The notes below the pieces were generated by a model that was not told where the DNA came from, ran no database searches, and worked only from the letters and a program-made list of their open reading frames with translations. Positions 7,221 through 13,771 of a DNA stretch of 17,343 nucleotides are shown in pieces. A program made the position numbers and the translations under genes. Numbering within the stretch: the stretch's first letter is position 1; every line of letters starts with the position of its first letter. The DNA comes from SIG710 sp045651985 (GTDB lineage: Bacteria; Bacillota; Clostridia; Oscillospirales; CAG-272): assembly GCA_045651985.1 (NCBI GenBank), contig JAZRTK010000028.1:1-17343 (forward strand). The letters run 5' to 3'.

Positions 7221-7247
7221 AAATTTCTCTTTGGAGGTACAAATATC

Positions 7248-7655
7248 ATGTTAAAACTCATTGTTGGTGTCAAGGGCACAGGCAAAACAAAGACACTCAT
7301 CGCTATGGTGAATGAGGCTGTTCAGGCTTCTTCTGGTAACGTTGTATGTCTTGAAAAGGGAACAAAGCTCCGCTTTGACGTAAAGCATCAGGCGAGACTT
7401 ATCAATACAAACGATTATTGCATTTTTGATGCACAGTCTCTTTACGGTTTCGTTGCAGGTATTCTTGCAAGCAACCACGACGTAACAGACCTCTTCATTG
7501 ACAGCTCTCTTAAAATCTGCGGCGGCGACGTTGCGGCTTTCGAGAATCTTGTCACAGAGCTTGACGAGCTGAGCGAAAAGACCGAGACAAAGATCACGGC
7601 AACGCTCTCCTTGCCCATAGAAGAAGCAGGTGACATCATTAAGAAGTTCATGTAA
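7248..7655 (+). CDS. Small P-loop NTPase of unknown function
   Basis: This 135-residue protein starts MLKLIVGVKGTGKT, so a Walker A motif (G7-V-K-G-T-G-K13-T14) lies at the very N-terminus. A Walker B-like strand, DLFIDSS (81-87), ends in D85. No helicase, kinase-lid, signature or membrane motif is visible, and the chain is too short for a motor such as PilT, although I believe related proteins are sometimes labelled that way. The C-terminal half is a helix (AAFENLVTELDELSEKTE, 96-113) plus a strand and a final helix. ATG 7248 is chosen because TTGGAGG (7231-7237) precedes it; the open frame further upstream has no start with a ribosome site and lies in the leader hairpin. It is monocistronic, with its own promoter and terminator. 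What it does is not known to me; a nucleotide-dependent switch or thymidine-kinase-like fold are possibilities. Confidence 0.85.
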   Translation: MLKLIVGVKGTGKTKTLIAMVNEAVQASSGNVVCLEKGTKLRFDVKHQARLINTNDYCIFDAQSLYGFVAGILASNHDVTDLFIDSSLKICGGDVAAFENLVTELDELSEKTETKITATLSLPIEEAGDIIKKFM

Positions 7656-7668
7656 TCTTACATAAGGT

Positions 7669-7702
7669 AAGGGCGAGACCGAGGTCTCGCCCTTGTTTTT
7701 TT
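7669..7702 (+). terminator. Intrinsic terminator of the P-loop gene, abutting convergent trmL
   Basis: AAGGGCGAGAC (7669-7679) pairs with GTCTCGCCCTT (7684-7694) around CGAG, followed by G and a run of seven T. It is one of the strongest hairpins in the window. On the minus strand the same hairpin follows the trmL stop but is trailed only by TTACCTT, so it is weaker in that direction. Confidence 0.93.
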
Positions 7703-8198
7703 ACCATTCGTATTTGGTCAGCTCGCCCGCTTCCCGCAACCCATCAAAACCTCTCTGCCTGAACACCTCGTAGACCGCAATGGCGGCGGAGTTTGACAGA
7801 TTGAGACTGCGCAGAGAGTCGCGCATGGGTATTCTTACGCAATCAGATTTGTTTTTGTGAAGAAGCTCCTCGGGCAGACCCTTTGTCTCCTTACCAAACA
7901 TCAGATAGACCTTTTCGGGATAGGTAATGTCGGTATATTTTTGCGGCGCCTTCGTGCTGAAATAATAGACCTGCGCATCAGGATTTCGCGTATAAAAATC
8001 CTCTAAATTCTTGTAATATGTAATGTCAAGCTGATGCCAGTAGTCAAGCCCCGCGCGCTTGAGCTTGGCGTCGTCGATGCGAAAGCCAAGGGGCTCGATG
8101 AGGTGCAGGGAAGCGCCCGTGGCGGCGCAGGTTCGTGCTATGTTTCCCGTATTTTGGGGTATCTCGGGCTCAAGTAAAACTATGTTTATGTTGCTCAT
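7701..8198 (-). CDS. trmL: tRNA (cytidine/uridine-34-2'-O)-methyltransferase TrmL
   Basis: TrmL (YibK/CspR, SPOUT superfamily) methylates the 2'-OH of the wobble nucleotide in certain leucine tRNAs using S-adenosylmethionine. The 165-residue protein is the compact catalytic-domain-only form. SPOUT motif 1 is PEIPQNTGNIARTC (11-24), motif 2 is MFGKETKGLPEEL (100-112) and motif 3 is the knot segment IPMRDSLRSLNLSNSAAIAVYE (123-144), which binds the methyl donor. The start is set by GGAG 6 nt upstream of the ATG on the minus strand. The gene is transcribed toward the P-loop gene and ends inside that gene's terminator T run. It is divergent from secA and has a consensus promoter. Confidence 0.95.
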   Translation of the reverse strand: MSNINIVLLEPEIPQNTGNIARTCAATGASLHLIEPLGFRIDDAKLKRAGLDYWHQLDITYYKNLEDFYTRNPDAQVYYFSTKAPQKYTDITYPEKVYLMFGKETKGLPEELLHKNKSDCVRIPMRDSLRSLNLSNSAAIAVYEVFRQRGFDGLREAGELTKYEW

Positions 8199-8227
8199 TT
8201 CTTACTCCGAATTTGATTTGTCAGTTG

Positions 8228-8256
8228 ATTATATCACTTTCGACGTTGAAATTCAA
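8228..8256 (-). promoter_or_regulatory. Sigma-A promoter of trmL
   Basis: On the minus strand TTGAAT (8256-8251) and TATAAT (8233-8228) are separated by 17 bp. TGA before the -10 makes it an extended -10. The 11-nt core AGTGATATAAT is identical to that of the secA promoter. Confidence 0.82.
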
Positions 8257-8305
8257 GATTTGCAGATAAAATAACCGCTTTTTAATAAAAATTTACAAAA
8301 AGTTA

Positions 8306-8334
8306 TAGCAAAAAGGACATTACAGTGATATAAT
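8306..8334 (+). promoter_or_regulatory. Extended -10 promoter of secA
   Basis: TGATATAAT (8326-8334) is a perfect extended -10. The -35 at the 17-bp position is poor (TAGCAA, 8306-8311), consistent with reliance on the TGn extension. Predicted start is near 8341, leaving a leader of about 37 nt with TTTTGGAGGT. Confidence 0.7.
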
Positions 8335-8377
8335 AATATGAATATTTATGTTTAAATCCTTTTGGAGGTACGGATAA

Positions 8378-11143
8378 ATGGGACTTTTGGATAAGATAAT
8401 CGGAACGTATAGCGAGCGCCAGGTGAAAAAGCTGGAGAAGACTGTTGATGCAGTTGAGGCGCTTGCGCCAAAATACGCGGAAATGACAAACGAGGAGCTT
8501 GCAGGGGTAACACCCGTGCTCAAAGCGCGTTTGGCTGCCGGTGAAACCCTTGACGATATTCTTCCCGACGCCTTTGCGGCTATCCGCGAGGCGGATTTCC
8601 GCGTGCTGGGAAAAAGACCCTTCCGTGTGCAGGTTCTTGGCGGTATAATTCTTCACCAAGGCAGAATTGCCGAGATGAAGACGGGCGAGGGTAAGACATT
8701 GGTTGCGACCATGCCCGCATACCTCAATGCACTCACAGGCGAGGGCGTTCATATCGTTACGGTAAACGATTACCTTGCGCGCCGTGACAGCGAGGAAATG
8801 GGACGGGCTTACGAGTTCATGGGACTTACCACGGGTCTGGTCGTTCACGGTCAGTCAAATGCCGATAAACAGGCGGCATACAGATGCGATATTACCTACG
8901 GAACCAACAACGAGTATGGCTTTGACTATCTGCGCGATAACATGGCGGTATACAAGAGCCAGACATTCCAGCGCGGACATATCTTCGCTATCGTTGATGA
9001 GGTGGACTCTATCCTTATCGACGAGGCGAGAACCCCTCTTATCATTTCGGGAGAGGGCGATCCCTCCACCGACCTTTACGCAAAGGCCGATGCTCTGGTG
9101 CGCGGTCTGAAAAAGACTGTCATCAAGGAGCTTGATAAAAAGCAGGAAAATAAAGAGCTTGAGGACAGCTGTGACTATATTGTTGACGAGAAGGCGAGAA
9201 GTGTAACGCTCACTCCTTCGGGTGTGGCGAAGGCGGAAAAATTCTTTGAGCTTGAAAACCTCTCCGACCCTCAGAACTCTACTATATATCACCACATAAA
9301 CCAGGCTATCCGCGCGTACGGCATCATGCATCGCGACGTGGATTACGTCGTCACGCCCGACAGCGGCGTTATGATAGTTGACTCCTTTACGGGACGTCTC
9401 ATGCCCGGAAGACGTTATTCCAACGGTCTCCACCAGGCGATCGAGGCAAAGGAAAGAGTGGACGTTCAAAAAGAAAACAGAACACTTGCAACGATCACTT
9501 TCCAAAATTACTTCCGTATGTATAAAAAGCTGTCGGGTATGACGGGTACTGCCATGACCGAGGAAAACGAGTTCAGCGAGATATACGGTCTTGACGTGGT
9601 GGAGGTGCCCACCAACAAGCCTATGATAAGAAATGACAGAAACGACGTTGTTTTCAAGAATGTCCGCGGCAAATATATGGCTATCGTTGAGCAGGTAAAG
9701 GAATGTCACGAAAAGGGCCAGCCTATTCTTGTCGGTACGGTATCTATCGACAAGTCCGAGGAGCTTTCCGCTATGCTTAAGCGTAACGGAATACCTCATA
9801 CCGTCCTTAACGCAAAGTACCATGAAAAAGAAGCGGAAATAGTTGCCCAGGCGGGTAAATTCGGTGCTGTAACCATTTCAACCAACATGGCGGGACGCGG
9901 TACCGATATTATGCTGGGCGGCAACCCCGAATATATGGCAAAGGCGGAAATGCGCCGCCGCGAGATCCCCGAGGAGCTTATTGCTATGGCTACGGGAACT
10001 GCCGAGATCGACGACGAGAACGTAAAGGAAGCAAGACGCATTTTTGCGGAGCTTTACGGCAAGTTTAAAAAGGAGATCGAGCCTGAGGCCCACAAGGTAA
10101 GAGCGGCGGGCGGTCTGTTCATTCTCGGTACGGAAAGACACGAATCGAGACGTATCGACAACCAGCTCAGAGGGCGCTCGGGACGTCAGGGCGACCCCGG
10201 CGAATCCATGTTCTTCCTGTCTCTTGAGGACGACCTTATGCGTCTTTTCGGAAGCGAGAGAATTCTTGCGATCGCCGAGACCCTGAAGCTTCCCGACGAC
10301 ACTCCTATTGACGCAAAGATCCTCTCAAACTCTATTGAGCGCGCGCAAAAGAATATAGAGGATACTAACTTTAAGCGCAGAAAGAACGTCATCACCTACG
10401 ACGACGTAATGAATCAGCAGAGAAACATCATCTATACCCAGCGTCGCTCTGTGCTTGACGGCGACGACATGAAGGACACTATCCTTAAGATGATAAGGTC
10501 AACAATTTCAGAAACAGTCGCAAGATATACCGTGGCAGAGCAAACTTCCGAGTGGGATCTTTCCGCCGTTCGTGCGGACCTTAGCTATATCTGCTCCGAG
10601 GACGACCTCAAATACACCGATGAGGAGATTGCAAAGCTCAAGTCCGAGGACATTTCCGAAGCGCTGATCGAAAAGGCAAACAAGATATATGCCGCACAGG
10701 AGGAGCTGTTTACTCCCGACATTTTCCGCGAGGTGGAGAGGACTATCCTGCTGCGTAACGTCGATATCAAGTGGATGGACCATATAGACGCTATGGACGA
10801 CTTAAAGGAGAGCATAGGGCTTCAGGCTTACGCACAGCGCGACCCTGTGAACGAGTACAGAATACAGGGTGCCGATATGTTCGACGAGATGATAGCGGAT
10901 ATCCGCGAGAACACTGTCCGCACCGTGCTCACCTGCCTGCCCAGAAAGGAAGCTATTGAGAGAAAGGCTGTTGCGAAGCCGATCCTTGCGGGTTTTGCGG
11001 GTAATACCGTCAGAAAAAAGACGGCTAAAATAAACAACACGATAGTAAAGAACGAAAAGGTCGGACGAAACGACCCTTGCCCTTGCGGAAGCGGCAAAAA
11101 GTATAAAAAATGCTGCGGCGCGAACGGCACGGACGAAGATTAA
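8378..11143 (+). CDS. secA: Preprotein translocase ATPase SecA
   Basis: SecA is the motor that pushes signal-peptide-bearing proteins through SecYEG. The 921-residue product is complete. The Walker A motif MKTGEGKT is at 100-107, the DEAD-like Walker B (IVDEVD, with D207 and E208) is followed by SILIDEARTPLIISG (211-225), motif V TNMAGRGTDI is at 502-511 and QLRGRSGRQGDPG starts at 596. The helical scaffold and wing regions follow (DDVMNQQR, IKWMDHIDAMDDLKESIGLQAYAQRDP). The C-terminus ends in the SEC-C zinc motif with C901, C903, C912 and C913 (PCPCGSGKKYKKCCG), which binds SecB or ribosomes in other bacteria. The length exceeds the roughly 840 residues of the Bacillus protein, partly from a charged segment around 545-570. 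GGAGG precedes ATG 8378. The next gene begins 18 nt after the stop, so two membrane proteins probably share the transcript. Confidence 0.99.
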   Translation: MGLLDKIIGTYSERQVKKLEKTVDAVEALAPKYAEMTNEELAGVTPVLKARLAAGETLDDILPDAFAAIREADFRVLGKRPFRVQVLGGIILHQGRIAEMKTGEGKTLVATMPAYLNALTGEGVHIVTVNDYLARRDSEEMGRAYEFMGLTTGLVVHGQSNADKQAAYRCDITYGTNNEYGFDYLRDNMAVYKSQTFQRGHIFAIVDEVDSILIDEARTPLIISGEGDPSTDLYAKADALVRGLKKTVIKELDKKQENKELEDSCDYIVDEKARSVTLTPSGVAKAEKFFELENLSDPQNSTIYHHINQAIRAYGIMHRDVDYVVTPDSGVMIVDSFTGRLMPGRRYSNGLHQAIEAKERVDVQKENRTLATITFQNYFRMYKKLSGMTGTAMTEENEFSEIYGLDVVEVPTNKPMIRNDRNDVVFKNVRGKYMAIVEQVKECHEKGQPILVGTVSIDKSEELSAMLKRNGIPHTVLNAKYHEKEAEIVAQAGKFGAVTISTNMAGRGTDIMLGGNPEYMAKAEMRRREIPEELIAMATGTAEIDDENVKEARRIFAELYGKFKKEIEPEAHKVRAAGGLFILGTERHESRRIDNQLRGRSGRQGDPGESMFFLSLEDDLMRLFGSERILAIAETLKLPDDTPIDAKILSNSIERAQKNIEDTNFKRRKNVITYDDVMNQQRNIIYTQRRSVLDGDDMKDTILKMIRSTISETVARYTVAEQTSEWDLSAVRADLSYICSEDDLKYTDEEIAKLKSEDISEALIEKANKIYAAQEELFTPDIFREVERTILLRNVDIKWMDHIDAMDDLKESIGLQAYAQRDPVNEYRIQGADMFDEMIADIRENTVRTVLTCLPRKEAIERKAVAKPILAGFAGNTVRKKTAKINNTIVKNEKVGRNDPCPCGSGKKYKKCCGANGTDED

Positions 11144-11161
11144 AAAAGAAAGGAGAGTACA

Positions 11162-11878
11162 ATGGGCTACGGACTTTTGTTTATCGGTTACGCGGTTGCG
11201 TTTCTGATGTCGTTTAATTCATTCGGCTTTATTTTCAGAGCCGTCGGCAGCCTTTTGGCTCTCTGCGGTCTGAAAAAGCTCTGTCAGTTTGAAACGAAAT
11301 ACAACTTCTGTTACCTTGCGGCGTGGGCTATGTGCTTTGCCGCCGTGGCTGAGGGTGCGGTGTTTATCGCGGGCGACTACACGGCTCTGCCCGAAAACCT
11401 GCAGGCTTACGTTTCAATGGCTTTTTACTTCTTTGCTATACCGTTCCACCTCGTATTTTACAGAGCAACCTGCGCCCTCTCAAAAGAGGTAGGGCTCAAA
11501 GGAATAATGACCAAAAGCGCGAGAAATGCGATTCTTTTTGCCATTTTGTTGCTTTTGGCGCTTTCCACGTTCGTGGCTCACTCCTTTGGCTGGACGTTTA
11601 TCAATTATCTGTTCGGCGTGACCTTGATTGGGCTGCTTTTGCTGGTTTTTTTGAACCTGCTCCTCATTTACTCCTGCTATAAGAACATCTGCGAGGAGGG
11701 GGATGAGGAAAACGCGGCAAAGCCGTCAAGAATACCCTTTATGAACAAGCTTTTTGAGGCGTCCGAGAAGAGACAGCAGGAGATCTACGAAAAGACAAAG
11801 GCTTACGCCGAGGAACGCATAAAACGCGACAACGAAAAAAAACTTGAAAAGAGAAAGAAGAAAGGGAAGAAGAAATGA
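11162..11878 (+). CDS. Six-TM membrane protein with lysine-rich tail, function unknown
   Basis: I do not recognise this 238-residue protein. It shows about six hydrophobic segments: 4-18, 20-37, 48-70, 82-105, 120-140 and 146-171. There is no signal cleavage site and no catalytic motif I can name. After the last segment comes a charged C-terminal tail (174-238), helical and probably coiled-coil at 196-230, ending RKKKGKKK; the positive-inside rule puts it in the cytosol. Cys residues cluster at or near segment ends (C35, C41, C50, C58, C104, C172, C177). A strong AAAGGAG precedes the ATG, 18 nt separate it from secA, and its stop overlaps the next start by four bases. Co-transcription with secA hints at, but does not show, a link to secretion or membrane biogenesis. 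The basic tail could touch ribosomes, nucleic acid or acidic lipid (speculation). Confidence 0.85.
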   Translation: MGYGLLFIGYAVAFLMSFNSFGFIFRAVGSLLALCGLKKLCQFETKYNFCYLAAWAMCFAAVAEGAVFIAGDYTALPENLQAYVSMAFYFFAIPFHLVFYRATCALSKEVGLKGIMTKSARNAILFAILLLLALSTFVAHSFGWTFINYLFGVTLIGLLLLVFLNLLLIYSCYKNICEEGDEENAAKPSRIPFMNKLFEASEKRQQEIYEKTKAYAEERIKRDNEKKLEKRKKKGKKK

Positions 11879-13341
11879 ACGGACGTCTGAAAAAGAATTT
11901 GGGCCTTTGGGCTTTGCCCTTTGCTTGCCTTTTTCTCTTTAATCCCGATATTGCCGTGGTGGACGTTCTCCCCGACGTTTTCGGATACATAATCCTTTAT
12001 TTTGCCCTTGAACAGTATTCGGAGATAAGTACGAAAATTTCCGATGCCCGCGAGCTTTTCAAAAAGGCGATATACGTAAACGCTATTAAGCTTTTGACCG
12101 TTTTCGTTATTTTCGGAATGGTCATTGACAGTGAAATGCCCGTAACGCTTCTGCTTTTCTCCTTCGTTATGGGAATTCTCGACCTTGTGTTTATAATCCC
12201 CGGATACTTAAAGCTTTTCGGCGGAATACTTTATACGGGCGAACGCGTTGATGGCGGATTCGTTCTTGGCAGAAGGTTGAAAAAGATGATTGAAATTCCC
12301 GAGGGGGCAGGAAAATCGCGTGTTGAACTTATCAATTTCATAAATTCAAGACGGCAGAGAAAAAACAGATACATCCTTTCAAGAACGGAAAAGCTCAGAG
12401 GTTTTACTTTGATCTTCCTGTTTGTCAAGGTGGCGTGCGCCATACTTCCCGAGGCATCGTCGCTTCTTAACTACCGCAATTCCTCCGCCCACGTAAACTA
12501 TTACGATTTCGTTTACCTTTTCAGAACGGTAGGAATTATTATCGTTCTGATCGTGGGAACTGTGTGGATCGTGCGAATGTTTGCATATTTTCGCGGGTTC
12601 ACAAAGCACCGTCCGCTTATGGATAAGCTTGAAGAGCAGTACAGGGAAGAGATACTCCCGAACAAGGCTTACCACGCAAAAAAGCGAGCATTCCGTACGC
12701 TTTTGATCGCCTCTGCTTCGGTGATTTTTTCACTTGACCTGTATTTTGATATGTATAACATAACTCCCGACCTTATTATTGGTATATTGATGACAGCAAC
12801 GGCACTTTACTCAAGAAAATATTTGAAGGAATGGAAGCTTTTGCTCGGATTTTCCGCGCTTTTATGTGCGGTTTCGGGATTTGCAACCTACAAGCAGTTT
12901 TATTTCTTTGAAAATTTCAACGCGGAAAAAATTTACCGCGACATTGGCGACTACAACGCATTCACGGAAATGGTCAAGAGCAATATTTTGGAAGGCGTTG
13001 TTCTTGTTCTTTTCACCGCGGCGCTCATGTACGTCTTGCGTCGTGTCATTATGCGAACGACCGGTCTTACAAAACCTGAAAGCTCTCCCTATGAACAGGA
13101 AATAGCAAAAGCAATTCATTCCGAGCTTACACGTCACCTTATTGCTCCGATCATCTTTGCAGCTGCAAGCGCGGCTCTGAACGCCGTACACGTATCATCT
13201 GTTGCATATCCGCTGACCGAAAGATTCGGAGCGGGCTGTATGATAAATTACGGTATCTGCATAGGATATGCCGCATCGGTGATTTACGCCATTTTTGAGA
13301 TATATAACAATATGGAGTTTTCGCGTCTGACCGAGGAATAA
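11875..13341 (+). CDS. Polytopic membrane protein with internal repeats, function unknown
   Basis: An unrecognised 488-residue protein with roughly 11-12 hydrophobic segments, at about 8-22, 33-46, 68-84, 89-112, 176-192, 214-236, 274-290, 297-312, 320-338, 370-392, 422-440 and 455-476. A hydrophilic loop (118-174) is rich in Arg/Lys and another (240-270) is charged. The N-terminal stretch LPDVFGYIILYFALEQYSE (32-50) resembles a 'PDxxGY' element I associate with uncharacterised Firmicute membrane proteins. A related stretch ITPDLIIGILMTATALYSRK (296-315), also preceded by a KK-initiated TM helix, suggests internal duplication. The start ATG overlaps the previous stop (ATGA, 11875-11878), and the local ribosome site is only a purine run, so translation is probably coupled. 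No enzyme motif is apparent; a transporter or a sensor without soluble domain are both possible. Confidence 0.85.
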   Translation: MNGRLKKNLGLWALPFACLFLFNPDIAVVDVLPDVFGYIILYFALEQYSEISTKISDARELFKKAIYVNAIKLLTVFVIFGMVIDSEMPVTLLLFSFVMGILDLVFIIPGYLKLFGGILYTGERVDGGFVLGRRLKKMIEIPEGAGKSRVELINFINSRRQRKNRYILSRTEKLRGFTLIFLFVKVACAILPEASSLLNYRNSSAHVNYYDFVYLFRTVGIIIVLIVGTVWIVRMFAYFRGFTKHRPLMDKLEEQYREEILPNKAYHAKKRAFRTLLIASASVIFSLDLYFDMYNITPDLIIGILMTATALYSRKYLKEWKLLLGFSALLCAVSGFATYKQFYFFENFNAEKIYRDIGDYNAFTEMVKSNILEGVVLVLFTAALMYVLRRVIMRTTGLTKPESSPYEQEIAKAIHSELTRHLIAPIIFAAASAALNAVHVSSVAYPLTERFGAGCMINYGICIGYAASVIYAIFEIYNNMEFSRLTEE

Positions 13342-13392
13342 AGGTGTTTTTTCGGGACATACTATCTGTGCGGCAAAGTCCGTATAATAAAT

Positions 13393-13398
13393 AAGGAG
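13393..13398 (+). promoter_or_regulatory. Ribosome binding site deciding the start of the N/Q-rich gene
   Basis: AAGGAG ends at 13398. The ATG at 13399 abuts it with no spacing and cannot be used efficiently, while the in-frame ATG at 13408 is 9 nt away, which is ideal. The protein therefore begins MQNNNY and not MSGMQ. Confidence 0.75.
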
Positions 13399-13407
13399 AT
13401 GTCCGGA

Positions 13408-13647
13408 ATGCAAAACAATAATTATAACAACCAGAACAATCAGAACAGCCAGAACAGAAACCAGAATCAGAACCAGAACAACAATCAGAACCAGAACAAC
13501 AATCAGAACCAGAACAACAATCAGAATCAGAACAACAATCAGAATCAGAACAACAACCAGAACAGCCAGAACAGCAAGAATCAGAGCAACAACAGAAGCG
13601 ATTACCGCTCTGAGTCAAACAAGCAGGACAACAAGTTCTCCAAATAA
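13408..13647 (+). CDS. Small Asn/Gln-rich repeat protein, function unknown
   Basis: The 79-residue product is almost wholly Asn and Gln up to residue 60, with five exact QNQNNN units at 21-50. A charged, Ser-rich tail follows (KNQSNNRSDYRSESNKQDNKFSK). It has no hydrophobic segment, signal peptide or Cys, so it should be soluble, cytoplasmic and intrinsically disordered. It is a plausible real gene: a perfect ribosome site at the right spacing, no in-frame stops, and an intrinsic terminator 14 nt after the stop. I recall similar small N/Q-rich hypothetical proteins in Clostridia, function unknown. Prion-like assembly, a spore-associated role, or a nitrogen-rich filler are guesses. No convincing vegetative promoter is visible, so it may rely on read-through from secA or on another sigma factor. 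Confidence 0.72.
   Translation: MQNNNYNNQNNQNSQNRNQNQNQNNNQNQNNNQNQNNNQNQNNNQNQNNNQNSQNSKNQSNNRSDYRSESNKQDNKFSK
13468..13557 (+). repeat. Five tandem 18-bp units inside the N/Q-rich gene
   Basis: Units start at 13468, 13486, 13504, 13522 and 13540. The first three are identical (CAGAACCAGAACAACAAT); the fourth has CAGAAT in place of CAGAAC, and the fifth shares that change and ends AAC. Each encodes QNQNNN, so changes in unit number keep the frame. Looser CAGAAC/CAGAAT hexamers extend on both sides. Confidence 0.95.
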
Positions 13648-13661
13648 AAATATTTTTGCGG

Positions 13662-13687
13662 AAAAGAGCCCTTTGGGGCTCTTTTTT
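13662..13687 (+). terminator. Intrinsic terminator after the N/Q-rich gene
   Basis: AAAAGAGCCC (13662-13671) pairs with GGGCTCTTTT (13676-13685) around TTTG and runs into six T. The -35 of the pcrA promoter begins three bases after the T run. Confidence 0.93.
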
Positions 13688-13689
13688 GC

Positions 13690-13718
13690 TTGAAAAAAAA
13701 CGGTGAATGGTGTATAAT
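13690..13718 (+). promoter_or_regulatory. Sigma-A promoter of pcrA
   Basis: TTGAAA (13690-13695) and TATAAT (13713-13718) have a 17-bp spacer. Transcription should start near 13725, giving a leader of about 47 nt. Confidence 0.82.
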
Positions 13719-13771
13719 GGAGTCAATGGATTTGTTGCCGCAAAAAAGGCAGAAACGGAGAATAGATTTTA

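Noticed and set aside
13383..13388. TATAAT as the promoter of the N/Q-rich gene
   Set aside because: Transcription would begin around 13395, inside the ribosome binding site, and there is no -35 at the right distance.
13468..13557. CRISPR-like array
   Set aside because: The units are contiguous with no spacers and are in-frame coding repeats.
13151..13726. Minus-strand frame rich in Cys-Ser-Asp repeats
   Set aside because: It is the complement of the N/Q-coding 18-bp repeats, has no ribosome site and crosses a terminator.
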